Below, one piece after another: positions 33,278 to 40,617 of a DNA stretch of 64,000 nt. The notes beneath the pieces are model-generated. The model did not search any database. It had not been told where the DNA came from and saw only the letters and a program-made list of their open reading frames with translations. The DNA is from Asaia sp. W19 (GTDB lineage Bacteria > Pseudomonadota > Alphaproteobacteria > Acetobacterales > Acetobacteraceae). The translations under genes and the position numbers were made by a program. The first letter of the stretch is position 1. Each line of letters starts with the position of its first letter. Where the stretch lies: the NCBI RefSeq assembly GCF_003994335.1, contig NZ_PNQZ01000061.1:186001-250000 (forward strand). The letters are read 5' to 3'.

Positions 33278-35144
33278 AGAGGTTCTCATATGGGACTGCG
33301 AGGCTAACGGCCTCCTCGACACCGCCACCAAACTTCACTCACTCCAGATCGGCACAGTCAAAGGCGCCGATAGCACCATCTACTGCGATGCCTTGCCGGG
33401 ATATCCTTCAATCGCTGAAGGCCTTCAACGACTTTCAGAAGCCCCTAAACTTATCGGGCACAACGTCCTGAAATACGACTTTCCGCTGATCGAGAAGCTC
33501 TACCCCGGAACGCTCCGACTGGAGCAGATGGTGGACACGCTTGTTATGGCGCGGCTTTTCGCGCCGGAAGAAAGGGCACACAGCCTGGACGAATGGGGTC
33601 AGCGTTTAGGGGTTTTGAAGGGGATCTTCAACGGCCCTTGGGACACCTGCACTCCGGCCATGATGGAGTATGCGGCGCAGGACGTTGTCGTGACCCGCGC
33701 TCTCTACAATCACGTCAAGGAAGTCGAGGATTGGGGATGTCTCGACACTGAGCTGAAGTTCGCCTGGATCATGTTCCTACAGGAGCAGAATGGCTTCACG
33801 CTGGATATCAAGGCGGCTCAGGAACTCGAGGCAGAACTTCGCGGCGAGCTGGCAGACCTCCTTACCGAGGCGCAGTCAGCATTTCCCCCGCGATGGGTCC
33901 CTAACGGGAAGAATGCACAGGCCGCGATGTTCACCCCTAAGGGGGACAACAAGCGCCACGGCTATACTGCTGGGTGCCCCATGACCAAGGTGATCCTTCA
34001 GGACTTCAACCCCGGCTCCCGTAAGCAGGTTGGGGAGCGGCTTATCCAACTTGGCTGGAAGCCCAAGGCCTACGGCAATGATGGAAACCCGACCATTGAC
34101 GATGAAATCCTGTCCCGCCTGCCGTTCCCGCAGGCAAAGAAGCTAGTCCGATACTTCGCTGTCTCCAAGCAGCTTGGGCAGTTGTCCGATGGAAAATACG
34201 GATGGCTCCAGGTGGTCGGAAGCGACGGACGTATTCATGGCCGAGTCAACTCGGTCGGGTGTGCTCCAGGTCGATGCAGCCACAGCGGTCCTAATCTAGC
34301 GCAAGTCTCAAAAAAGGACTTGCGTATGCGCTCCGTGTGGACCGCTAGACGAGATTGGAAACTTATCGGCTGTGATGGCGCGTCGATACAGGCCCGCGCC
34401 CTGGCTCACTACCTTGCTCACTATGACGACGGACTTGCGATCAATCGCGAAATCAACGGGGACAAGGCGCTGGGTACTGATACGCACAGCGCCAACCGCA
34501 AGGCTCTTGAGCTATGCGGAATGCGTGTCCCTCCTGGGTACAGCGGCGATCCTGGTAAGCTACTCGGGAGGCTCCGTGAAGGTGCAAAGCGTGCCCTATA
34601 CTGCGTTTTATTCGGCGGGGGAGACCCCAAGCTGGGGAAAACGATCAAGGAAGAGTGCCGCGAAGCTGGTGTTCCCGTCCCGCGAGTTCCCGATAGCGAA
34701 CTAGGCAAGTTGGCTCGCAGGCAGTTGTTCAAGTCCATTGTTGGCTTTGATCGGTTGCAGGCTGCTATTCAGGCCGCTGCACGCAGCCCCAAAAAGGGCG
34801 GTAGAGGGTATTTGAAGGCCCTCGGCGGGATGCACGTCAAGTGCCGCTCAGAGCATAGCGCGCTGGTGTTTCTTATGCAGTCCTTCGAGGCATCTGTAAT
34901 GAAGCTCGCAGCAGTGATCTTCTATTTCGAGAAGTGCGCTGAGAACGGTTGGGAACACGGCAAGGACTTCGCTTTCTGCGCTAACGTCCATGACGAGGCC
35001 CAGATGGAGGCCCGCCCGGAGATTGCTAAGGCAGTCGGGCAGGCGTTTGCAGATTCAATCAAAGAGGCCGGTGAGCGGCTTGGTTCAAGGTGCCCAATGG
35101 CTGGTGAGTATTCCATTGGGGTGAATTGGCGCGAAACGCATTAG
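33270..35144 (+). CDS. phage DNA polymerase, family A (T7 gp5 type)
   Basis: A 624-residue replicative polymerase. An N-terminal 3'-5' exonuclease has WDCEANGLLD (DxE) and an HNVLKYDFPLIEKL segment. The polymerase motif A is LIGCDGASIQARAL (Asp369), and motif B is KRALYCVLFGGGDPKLG. Motif B keeps Tyr at the T7 Tyr526 position (the residue governing dideoxy discrimination) but has Phe where T7 has Tyr530. Motif C is VHDEAQM (Asp575). Somewhat shorter than T7 gp5 (704). Works with the primase-helicase and SSB; thioredoxin dependence cannot be judged. Confidence 0.93.
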   Translation: MPEEVLIWDCEANGLLDTATKLHSLQIGTVKGADSTIYCDALPGYPSIAEGLQRLSEAPKLIGHNVLKYDFPLIEKLYPGTLRLEQMVDTLVMARLFAPEERAHSLDEWGQRLGVLKGIFNGPWDTCTPAMMEYAAQDVVVTRALYNHVKEVEDWGCLDTELKFAWIMFLQEQNGFTLDIKAAQELEAELRGELADLLTEAQSAFPPRWVPNGKNAQAAMFTPKGDNKRHGYTAGCPMTKVILQDFNPGSRKQVGERLIQLGWKPKAYGNDGNPTIDDEILSRLPFPQAKKLVRYFAVSKQLGQLSDGKYGWLQVVGSDGRIHGRVNSVGCAPGRCSHSGPNLAQVSKKDLRMRSVWTARRDWKLIGCDGASIQARALAHYLAHYDDGLAINREINGDKALGTDTHSANRKALELCGMRVPPGYSGDPGKLLGRLREGAKRALYCVLFGGGDPKLGKTIKEECREAGVPVPRVPDSELGKLARRQLFKSIVGFDRLQAAIQAAARSPKKGGRGYLKALGGMHVKCRSEHSALVFLMQSFEASVMKLAAVIFYFEKCAENGWEHGKDFAFCANVHDEAQMEARPEIAKAVGQAFADSIKEAGERLGSRCPMAGEYSIGVNWRETH

Positions 35145-35170
35145 TGCAATCGAGAGAAGGAATGAAAGAA

Positions 35171-35575
35171 ATGGATCAAATCAAAGCGGGAACAGTAGTG
35201 GCGTTCGCGCGCCGCAGCTGGGATATATCGGCTGATAAACCCTACACAGTCCAGGAAGACCCCGCCTGCGGGCTATTCATCGAAGATGATGGAGGAGACG
35301 CCCGCTACGCCTGCGTTCAGGATCCCGACAATTATCAGTCCAAGGGGGGATACATTGTGCAGCACCCGGCTGATCCTGCCTCCGACACCCGCACGGCCCT
35401 TATAGAGGCCCTGAAGGCGCGGTTGGAGGCCGTCAAGGACGCCCCGCTGCACACACTTGAAAACAGCGAGCAGTTCTGGATCGGCCAGGCGCTGGATAAG
35501 GCTTATGGCATTCGGGCTACGTTTAGCCCCGGCCCTTCAACAGTCACCTTCACGGAGCTTGCCAATAACCCCTGA
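35171..35575 (+). CDS. phage hypothetical protein
   Basis: 134 residues from ATG 35171, with AAGGA 9 nt upstream. ATG 35162 is too close to that box. A compact beta-rich N-terminus (IKAGTVVAFARRSWDISADKPYTV) and a helical C-terminal half (TRTALIEALKARLEAVKDA...) are seen. Function unknown. Confidence 0.55.
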   Translation: MDQIKAGTVVAFARRSWDISADKPYTVQEDPACGLFIEDDGGDARYACVQDPDNYQSKGGYIVQHPADPASDTRTALIEALKARLEAVKDAPLHTLENSEQFWIGQALDKAYGIRATFSPGPSTVTFTELANNP

Positions 35576-36152
35576 AACGGCCTTTAAGGTCCCGTTCCTG
35601 CCGGAACACTACAAGGCTGCCCTCAAGGTAGTCCGCACCGTTTACCCCACAGCGGTCCTTGCAGGGGGCGCTTTGCGTGACCTTTGCTGGGACTTTCAGG
35701 TCAAGGACCTGGATATCTTCGTAGACGCCGCTGATGGTCCTCTGGAAGCGCGCCTGCCGGACCTTCACAAAGTCCTCGGCCACCACTTCTCAATCTGCGG
35801 TCTCGACTACATTCCCGGCACAGCCTCTGAAGCAGGCGCTTCTGCCGTGTTCGTAGACCACGCGCTTGGCGCGCTTCCGATCAACGTCATCGAAATCCAG
35901 CGCCCTCATGGGGTGAACGACTTCGAGGCATTCGTTCGCCGCCGCATGGACTTCGCCGCCTGCCAGATCAGCTTTGATGATAACCTCGTCAGGATGACTG
36001 GAGAGGCTCACGCCGACCTGAGAGACGGGGTTATGCGGCTGATGCGAAAGGAGACTCCAGAGGGCGTTGAGAGGTCCCTGCGGAGGGCTGAGAGGTTCAA
36101 GCAGCGGATGCCAGGTATCAGGTTTGATCTGGGTGCGGAGGCGTCCCTCTGA
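35559..36152 (+). CDS. phage nucleotidyltransferase-like protein
   Basis: About 197 residues of a poly(A)-polymerase/CCA-enzyme-like nucleotidyltransferase head. The signature VLAGGALRDLCWDFQVKDLDIFVD holds the GG...RD and paired Asp (DLD) of the superfamily. Its role in the phage is unknown; tRNA or DNA-end modification are possibilities. The start is unclear. TTG 35559 is the only canonical codon but lies 1 nt from GGAG, while ATA 35565 is 7 nt from it and gives [M]TPETAFKVPF. It overlaps the previous and next genes. Confidence 0.7.
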   Translation: MPITPETAFKVPFLPEHYKAALKVVRTVYPTAVLAGGALRDLCWDFQVKDLDIFVDAADGPLEARLPDLHKVLGHHFSICGLDYIPGTASEAGASAVFVDHALGALPINVIEIQRPHGVNDFEAFVRRRMDFAACQISFDDNLVRMTGEAHADLRDGVMRLMRKETPEGVERSLRRAERFKQRMPGIRFDLGAEASL

Positions 36153-37072
36153 TGCGTACACTCTGCAATGAATGGGATAAGAATGCCGCCGCATGGCTTC
36201 GCGAACTCAGTGCTCAAGGGCACATACAAAATACGGAGGTAGATGAACGCTCAATTACCGGGCTCACAGCCCACGATCTGCGAGACTTCGACCAGTGCCA
36301 TTTCTTCGCCGGCATCGGCGGCTGGCCGCTCGCCCTGCGCTGGGCAGGACTTGAAGGAACGCCCGGTGTCTGGACCGGATCACCGCCCTGCCAGCCATTC
36401 TCCGTCGCTGGAAAAGGGCTTGGACAAGCTGATGAGCGGCACCTTGCCCCAGTCTGGCTGGACCTCATCCGCGAGTGCAAGCCTGGCCTCATTTTTGGGG
36501 AGCAGGTTGAAGCGGCAATTCGGGTCGGATGGATCGATGATCTATTCGATGCGCTGGAAGAATGCGGCTACACCTGCGGGGCGGCAGTATTGCCAGCTTG
36601 TAGCGTCGGCGCGCCGCACATCCGCAAGCGACTGTTCTTCGGAGCGGTCAGGGTGGCCGACGCCAACGCAAACCTATTCAGCGCGCGGCGAGAAATACGA
36701 TCCGCTCGCCCCGAACATGACGTTGAACATGGCGGCGCAACGTGCTGGGTGGCCAACACCGACAACGCGCGATCACAAGGACGGACAGGAATGTCTGAAC
36801 GTTCCGACGAACAGCCTACTGGGCCGGGAAGTGTGGAAGGCAGACCAGCCGATCCGCATCACGCCTTCTGGTCAGGTGCTGACTGGCTCGGATGCAGGGA
36901 CGGCAAGTTCCGGTCAGTTGAACCCGGCTCACAGCCGTTGGCTGCAAGGCTACCCGCCCGTGTGGTGCGACTGCGCGGTTACGGCAATGCAATCGTGCCC
37001 CAAGTCGCGGCGCAATTCATCACGGAATTTCTCGGCGCAATCGGAGACCTGAATAAGCCTAGCCTTAATTGA
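36152..37072 (+). CDS. DNA (cytosine-5-)-methyltransferase
   Basis: A 306-residue C5-type methyltransferase that could protect phage DNA from host restriction. Motif I is FFAGIGGW, motif IV is GSPPCQPFS with catalytic Cys80, motif VI is FGEQV, motif VIII is IRKRLFF, and motif X is GYGNAIVPQVA. The short target-recognition region has low similarity to well-known enzymes, so the target site is unknown. The start overlaps the previous stop (TGATG). Another frame (36243-37052) across the same DNA also resembles database proteins; see findings. Confidence 0.88.
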   Translation: MRTLCNEWDKNAAAWLRELSAQGHIQNTEVDERSITGLTAHDLRDFDQCHFFAGIGGWPLALRWAGLEGTPGVWTGSPPCQPFSVAGKGLGQADERHLAPVWLDLIRECKPGLIFGEQVEAAIRVGWIDDLFDALEECGYTCGAAVLPACSVGAPHIRKRLFFGAVRVADANANLFSARREIRSARPEHDVEHGGATCWVANTDNARSQGRTGMSERSDEQPTGPGSVEGRPADPHHAFWSGADWLGCRDGKFRSVEPGSQPLAARLPARVVRLRGYGNAIVPQVAAQFITEFLGAIGDLNKPSLN

Positions 37073-37835
37073 CGGCGACATTTGCGCCTTCAGGGCCGCA
37101 GCAGCGGTTCAAAAGACTTTCGACTTCGGCGCTCCTGAGCCGACCATTCACGCAGACGAAGAAGAAGCCCAAAGGGCCTGTATCGAGACCATTGAAGCAT
37201 GGGCCAGCCTAGCCCGTTGCAGGGACGTTAGGGTGCTGTTCACAGGCCCGCACAACTTCCGCAAGAAGATCCTTCCGACCTACAAAGGGAACCGCAAAGG
37301 CGGCAAGCCTCTGGCCTATTGGGCCACTGTGCGGGCCGTGAAAGAGCGGTTCCGTTGTGACGAGGTAGACGGCCTTGAGGCTGACGACCTCATGGGCATT
37401 CTAGCGACCTCTAAGGGCCATGAAGAAAGCATTGTCGTGACCCTCGATAAGGACCTGAGAACGGTCCCAGGACGGCACTTCAATCCCGTCAAGGACTCCA
37501 AGCCCTGCATCGTCACTCCTGCTCAGGCGAACCTGAAATGGTTCACGCAGACTCTGACCGGCGACACCACAGACAATTACGCAGGCTGCCCAGGCATCGG
37601 GCCAAAGCGCGCTGAGACGATCCTGAGCGGGTGGGACGGGTGCTCTCTGACTGCGGGCTGGAAGCTGGTGGTCGAGGCTTACAAGGGCAAGAAGCTGACC
37701 GAGGCGGATGCTTTGGTGCAGGCAAGAGTGGCTAAGATCCTGACACGGGATGATTATGACCGGGACAGTAAAGAGGTGATTTTATGGGACCTTAAGGGTC
37801 CTCAGCGGCTGAAACTCGAAGATGTTGTGAAATAG
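37053..37835 (+). CDS. 5'-3' exonuclease (T7 gp6 / FEN-like), probable ATA start
   Basis: A flap-type nuclease that removes primers and degrades DNA 5' to 3'. Signature segments: LIDGDICAFRAA at the N-terminus, PHNFRKKILPTYKGNRKGGKP, VDGLEADDLMGILA, TLDKDLRTVPG, and the helix-hairpin-helix GDTTDNYAGCPGIGPKRAE. Canonical start codons occur only from GTG 37233, which would delete the catalytic LIDGD. The frame opens at ATA 37053, 6 nt behind GGAG. This gives [M]SLALIDGDI, exactly the usual family N-terminus, for about 260 residues. It overlaps the methyltransferase by 20 bp. Confidence 0.82.
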   Translation: MSLALIDGDICAFRAAAAVQKTFDFGAPEPTIHADEEEAQRACIETIEAWASLARCRDVRVLFTGPHNFRKKILPTYKGNRKGGKPLAYWATVRAVKERFRCDEVDGLEADDLMGILATSKGHEESIVVTLDKDLRTVPGRHFNPVKDSKPCIVTPAQANLKWFTQTLTGDTTDNYAGCPGIGPKRAETILSGWDGCSLTAGWKLVVEAYKGKKLTEADALVQARVAKILTRDDYDRDSKEVILWDLKGPQRLKLEDVVK

Positions 37836-37847
37836 GAAGGAAAGAGA

Positions 37848-38201
37848 ATGAGCAAATTTAAGGTAGGGGACCGCGTAAAGGCAGTGAAAAGTGACCTTCT
37901 ATACGAGATCCACGTTGGGAAAGAGGGCGTCGTCTATCAGATAGACGCTGACGGAGACACGCATGTCAGGTTCTCCTGCGGGGATTCCGACTCCGGATAT
38001 GCGTCTGACTTTGAGCTTCTCCATCCGGCTGAGAACGCAGGGGCACTCAAGGAATCCCTTCAGAACCTCCACAAGCAATTCCTGACAGCCGGAGATAGCA
38101 TCCCTGCGTTTGCTCTAAAGGAGGTCATCTCAGAGCACTTCGGCGTGGCCTGGCAGGAGCCCCAAGAGGGCCGCTGGGTGGAGAAGGAGAACGCGGCTTG
38201 A
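37848..38201 (+). CDS. phage protein with an SH3-like N-terminus
   Basis: 117 residues, AGGAAA before the ATG. It begins MSKFKVGDRVKAVKSD with a beta-barrel-like first half (KEGVVYQIDADGDTHVRF) and a helical second half. The stop overlaps the next TTG start. Function unknown. Confidence 0.6.
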   Translation: MSKFKVGDRVKAVKSDLLYEIHVGKEGVVYQIDADGDTHVRFSCGDSDSGYASDFELLHPAENAGALKESLQNLHKQFLTAGDSIPAFALKEVISEHFGVAWQEPQEGRWVEKENAA

Positions 38202-38608
38202 GTAAGCTGGCATCAGTGGACGACTGGTGGGATTTGTCAGATGAAGAAAAGGAGGCTTTTGTGAGTGCTCATGAGCGGCGTCCTCAGGTTGTTTCAGGGG
38301 CCACTGTGCGATCTCTTGAAGTGCGCCCAGAGGACCTTCAGGGGGAAACTGTGTGTGTGCCGGACGAGCCCGCTTCAGACGCCGTGTTCCGACCCTCGCA
38401 CTACGCCCGCTGGAACATCGAACCCATCACCTTCATCTCCGCCAATAACCTCGACTTCCTGACCGGCAACGTGATCAAATATGTCATGCGTCACGATGCG
38501 AAGAACGGTCTGGAGGACCTGCGGAAGGCTGCCCGGTATCTTGAGATACTGATCGGGCACGTTGAGCGGGAGAAGGCAGGGGCGCCGATCAAGGTGCAGG
38601 CCGTCTAA
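38198..38608 (+). CDS. DUF3310 protein
   Basis: 136 residues, TTG start overlapping the upstream stop (TTGA). The C-terminal DUF3310 domain is clear: FRPSHYARWNIEPITFISANNLDFLTGNVIKYVMRHDAKNGLEDLRKAARYLEILI. Such proteins are small all-helical phage proteins, often annotated as nucleotide kinase-like without proof. It is the last plus-strand gene of the left arm; its stop meets the convergent minus-strand gene with a 4-bp overlap. Confidence 0.82.
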   Translation: MSKLASVDDWWDLSDEEKEAFVSAHERRPQVVSGATVRSLEVRPEDLQGETVCVPDEPASDAVFRPSHYARWNIEPITFISANNLDFLTGNVIKYVMRHDAKNGLEDLRKAARYLEILIGHVEREKAGAPIKVQAV

Positions 38609-38868
38609 CGTCCAGCTTCCATGCAAACAGCTTCGAAAGAGACGATGGAGCCGAGCGGGATAAACTCGTAAGTGACTAAGGCTGTAATACCCTTGCCTCT
38701 AGGTCTATCATCCCGCGTGATCATCACACCAATATCAGATATCAGTACACGTTCATTTCTCTTCGATGCTGTAATCTTACGCCCATCTGAAAGCTGAAGA
38801 GCAAGTTTGTCGCTGTCATTAGTCGCGAGACTGTTCCAGAAATCCTCAATTCGATCATGTAATGCCAC
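38605..38868 (-). CDS. phage hypothetical protein behind the lysis terminator
   Basis: 87 residues from GTG 38868 with AGGAA about 7 nt upstream; the open frame reaches TTG 38883. Sequence: MALHDRIEDFWNSLA...LALQLSDGRKITASKRNERVLI..., a mixed alpha/beta small protein. It lies beyond the strong terminator that follows the endolysin, so it may need its own promoter or read-through by the phage polymerase. Not recognised. Confidence 0.5.
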   Translation of the reverse strand: MALHDRIEDFWNSLATNDSDKLALQLSDGRKITASKRNERVLISDIGVMITRDDRPRGKGITALVTYEFIPLGSIVSFEAVCMEAGR

Positions 38869-38900
38869 GGCTATTTCCTGCAAAATTAAAAGTTAAAGTA

Positions 38901-38952
38901 AAAACAGTTACCCAAAGGGACCCTTTAAAGGGCCTCTGAGGGTAACTGTTTT
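38901..38952. terminator. strong bidirectional terminator at the convergence of the two modules
   Basis: A 13-bp perfect stem (38901-38913, AAAACAGTTACCC, with 38940-38952) encloses a 26-nt loop that can itself fold (AAAGGGACCCTTT). An A run lies on one side and a T run on the other. It directly follows the endolysin stop on the minus strand and would also stop plus-strand transcripts from the replication genes. Confidence 0.85.
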
Positions 38953-38953
38953 T

Positions 38954-39403
38954 TCAACTTGCGGACAAGAACAGATTTCGCTCCTTGGCGCGCCTCAGGG
39001 ACAAGCCCCGGCTCACCTTGCCCTTGATCAGGTTCCACTTCGGGAACTCGTCAGCGGCCCCGTTAAGGTCCCCTGCATTGAGCTTCTTCAGCATTGTTGA
39101 GCGGCTGAATGCCGTCTCCCCGATGTTGTAGACCAGGCTCAGCACAGCAGCCCCTTGGCGGTCCGTCAGAGGCACTTTCACAAGGCGCTCGGTAGTGTCC
39201 CAAAAGGATACCAGAACGTTCCTCAGCAAGGCTGCTGCCGTAGCCTCTGACATGGTTGGCGTTGAGGCTGTGACGGGCTTGCCGTTGAGCAGGTAGGTAG
39301 ACCCATAGCCGATTGTCCAGACGCCCCCCTGGTCCTGATAGGGGCGCGCTCTGAAGCCCTCGAAAGAGGCCACCAGAGAGACGGCCTCCTCAGGGAAGCC
39401 CAT
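38954..39403 (-). CDS. endolysin, T4-type lysozyme (GH24)
   Basis: 149-residue muramidase. The catalytic triad has T4 lysozyme spacing: Glu15, Asp24, Thr30 in FEGFRARPYQDQGGVWTIGYGS. The later VYNIGETAFSRSTMLKKLNAGDLNGAADEFPKW and GKVSRGLSLRRAKERNLFL match the family. No signal peptide or SAR helix, so a holin is needed. The start overlaps the stop of the candidate holin gene (TAATG). Confidence 0.93.
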   Translation of the reverse strand: MGFPEEAVSLVASFEGFRARPYQDQGGVWTIGYGSTYLLNGKPVTASTPTMSEATAAALLRNVLVSFWDTTERLVKVPLTDRQGAAVLSLVYNIGETAFSRSTMLKKLNAGDLNGAADEFPKWNLIKGKVSRGLSLRRAKERNLFLSAS

Positions 39404-39582
39404 TAAGGGGCCTTAGGGGTCTGGAAGGTACTGGCGGCCTTGAGAACGGCGGTCAGAACGGCCATTGCAAAGGTCGTGATGGTGGCCGTGCTCCAGTCCG
39501 TGGAAAGGGCCGCACCGGCTGCGGTAGCGATGGTTGCAACGGCAGCCGCGAGGGCAGCGCCCTCAGTCTTGGTGATCTTCAT
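39403..39582 (-). CDS. small membrane protein, candidate holin
   Basis: 59 residues (MKITKTEGAALAAAVATIATAAGAALSTDW...ITTFAMAVLTAVLKAAS) with two hydrophobic helices. It sits immediately upstream of the endolysin with a TAATG overlap at both ends. Position and topology suggest a class II-like holin; no family match is claimed. Confidence 0.6.
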   Translation of the reverse strand: MKITKTEGAALAAAVATIATAAGAALSTDWSTATITTFAMAVLTAVLKAASTFQTPKAP

Positions 39583-39827
39583 TATTTCGTCCAGAAGGAT
39601 GTGAGGAGGTGGTCGCCTAGCCAGCCGAGACCGACTGAGACGGCGGCCCAGATGCCGAGGACCTTGGCCCGGTCGTTCTCCAGTGCGGAGATGCGGTCCT
39701 CATGGTCCTCGATCTTCTTGTCCTGCTCCTTGTCACGGGTGAGCAGCATGTCCAGCTTGCCGTCCATGCGCCCGACCAAAAGGATCAGGGTGTCAGTGTT
39801 GTCCGCTGACTTCTCAGCCGGATTCAC
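39582..39827 (-). CDS. membrane-anchored coiled-coil lysis-cassette protein (XhlA-like)
   Basis: 81 residues from GTG 39827, which overlaps the upstream stop (GTGA). A coiled coil (MDGKLDMLLTRDKEQDKKIEDHEDRISALENDRAK) is followed by one C-terminal membrane helix (VLGIWAAVSVGLGWLGDHLL). This resembles XhlA/hemolysin-type phage proteins that assist holins. It is part of a tightly overlapped lysis cassette. Confidence 0.6.
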   Translation of the reverse strand: MNPAEKSADNTDTLILLVGRMDGKLDMLLTRDKEQDKKIEDHEDRISALENDRAKVLGIWAAVSVGLGWLGDHLLTSFWTK

Positions 39828-40021
39828 GTCTTGATCTGAGCCCCCTGAAGGTCCGCATGAGCGCGTTCTGCAAGGGCCACTAGCTGAGCCCATTCATCCT
39901 CAGTCGGCTCCCGCTTAGCCTCGAAGATGCCCTCAAGAAGCTGGATAAGCTCCTGGATAATGGGAATGTCAGAGGCGACCGCAGAGAGGATCGAGGCGAT
40001 AAGGGGAAGTGCCGCCAGCAT
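39824..40021 (-). CDS. small phage protein with a hydrophobic N-terminus
   Basis: 65 residues: MLAALPLIASILSAVASDIPIIQELIQLLEGIFEAKREPTEDEWAQLVALAERAHADLQ. A hydrophobic N-terminal helix precedes an amphipathic region. It overlaps its neighbours (TAATG upstream, GTGA downstream). Probably part of the lysis cassette; function unknown. Confidence 0.6.
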   Translation of the reverse strand: MLAALPLIASILSAVASDIPIIQELIQLLEGIFEAKREPTEDEWAQLVALAERAHADLQGAQIKT

Positions 40022-40380
40022 TACTTGACGCCTCCGATGTTGTGGGTGGCGAGGTAGCTGTAGAAGGCAGACACTGCCGCCTGAGCTTCCGTAGCCTCAA
40101 GAGAGGTCACAGAGGCCCCAGCCTGAGCATCGAGCACAAGCGGATGCAAGGCGTTGTATGCCTTCTGATCGGCCACCTTGATTTCACTGACAGTTGCAGC
40201 ATTGGGAGGGCCGAAGGAGCCCTCAACGTACTGCTTGGCGACCGTTTCAGAGGCCGTGAGGGTGGCCTGAGAGGCGTAAAGGGTCTGGTAGACGGACCCC
40301 TGAAGGGAACCCGCACAGGCTGTTAGAAGGCTTGTGAGGGCAAGTGCAAAGGCCCACTTAGGGCATTTTAGTGTGTATAT
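40021..40380 (-). CDS. phage lipoprotein, probable ATA start
   Basis: The frame contains no ATG, GTG or TTG before its clearly coding part. The only fitting start is ATA 40380, 6 nt behind AGGAA. This yields a signal peptide (KWAFALALTSLLTAC) with lipobox LTAC|AGS, then about 95 residues (GSVYQTLYASQATLTASETVAKQYVEG...) ending THNIGGVK. The stop overlaps the next gene's ATG (TAATG). By place in the lysis cassette it could act in outer-membrane disruption, as spanin-type lipoproteins do, but it is longer than typical o-spanins. The gene is missed by canonical ORF calling. Confidence 0.65.
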   Translation of the reverse strand: MYTLKCPKWAFALALTSLLTACAGSLQGSVYQTLYASQATLTASETVAKQYVEGSFGPPNAATVSEIKVADQKAYNALHPLVLDAQAGASVTSLEATEAQAAVSAFYSYLATHNIGGVK

Positions 40381-40417
40381 TTCTGGTTCCTATCATGAGG
40401 TGATCCTGCTGTGCTGG

Positions 40418-40606
40418 TCAGGCGGACGGCGCAGTGTAGCTGCTACCGATCGGGTGCTGGCCTTCGTGGTCGGGGATAGCTGCCGTCCCGTCTGGGGGGG
40501 ACCAGTCGGATCTGCCGTCCCAGAGCACCCGGTCGATAACGTATCCGATCGGGTGTTCAACCGTAGCTGCGGTAAGATATACCGAGTAGGCGTCAGGCTG
40601 CGTCAT
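40418..40606 (-). CDS. small protein behind the tail fibre gene
   Basis: 62 residues (MTQPDAYSVYLTAATVEHPIGYVIDRVLWDGRSDWSPPDGT...) with GAGGAG 7 nt upstream. It lies 11 bp behind the tail-fibre stop. The size and place suggest a tail-fibre accessory protein, which is inference. Confidence 0.55.
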   Translation of the reverse strand: MTQPDAYSVYLTAATVEHPIGYVIDRVLWDGRSDWSPPDGTAAIPDHEGQHPIGSSYTAPSA

Positions 40607-40617
40607 GTTTGTACTCC

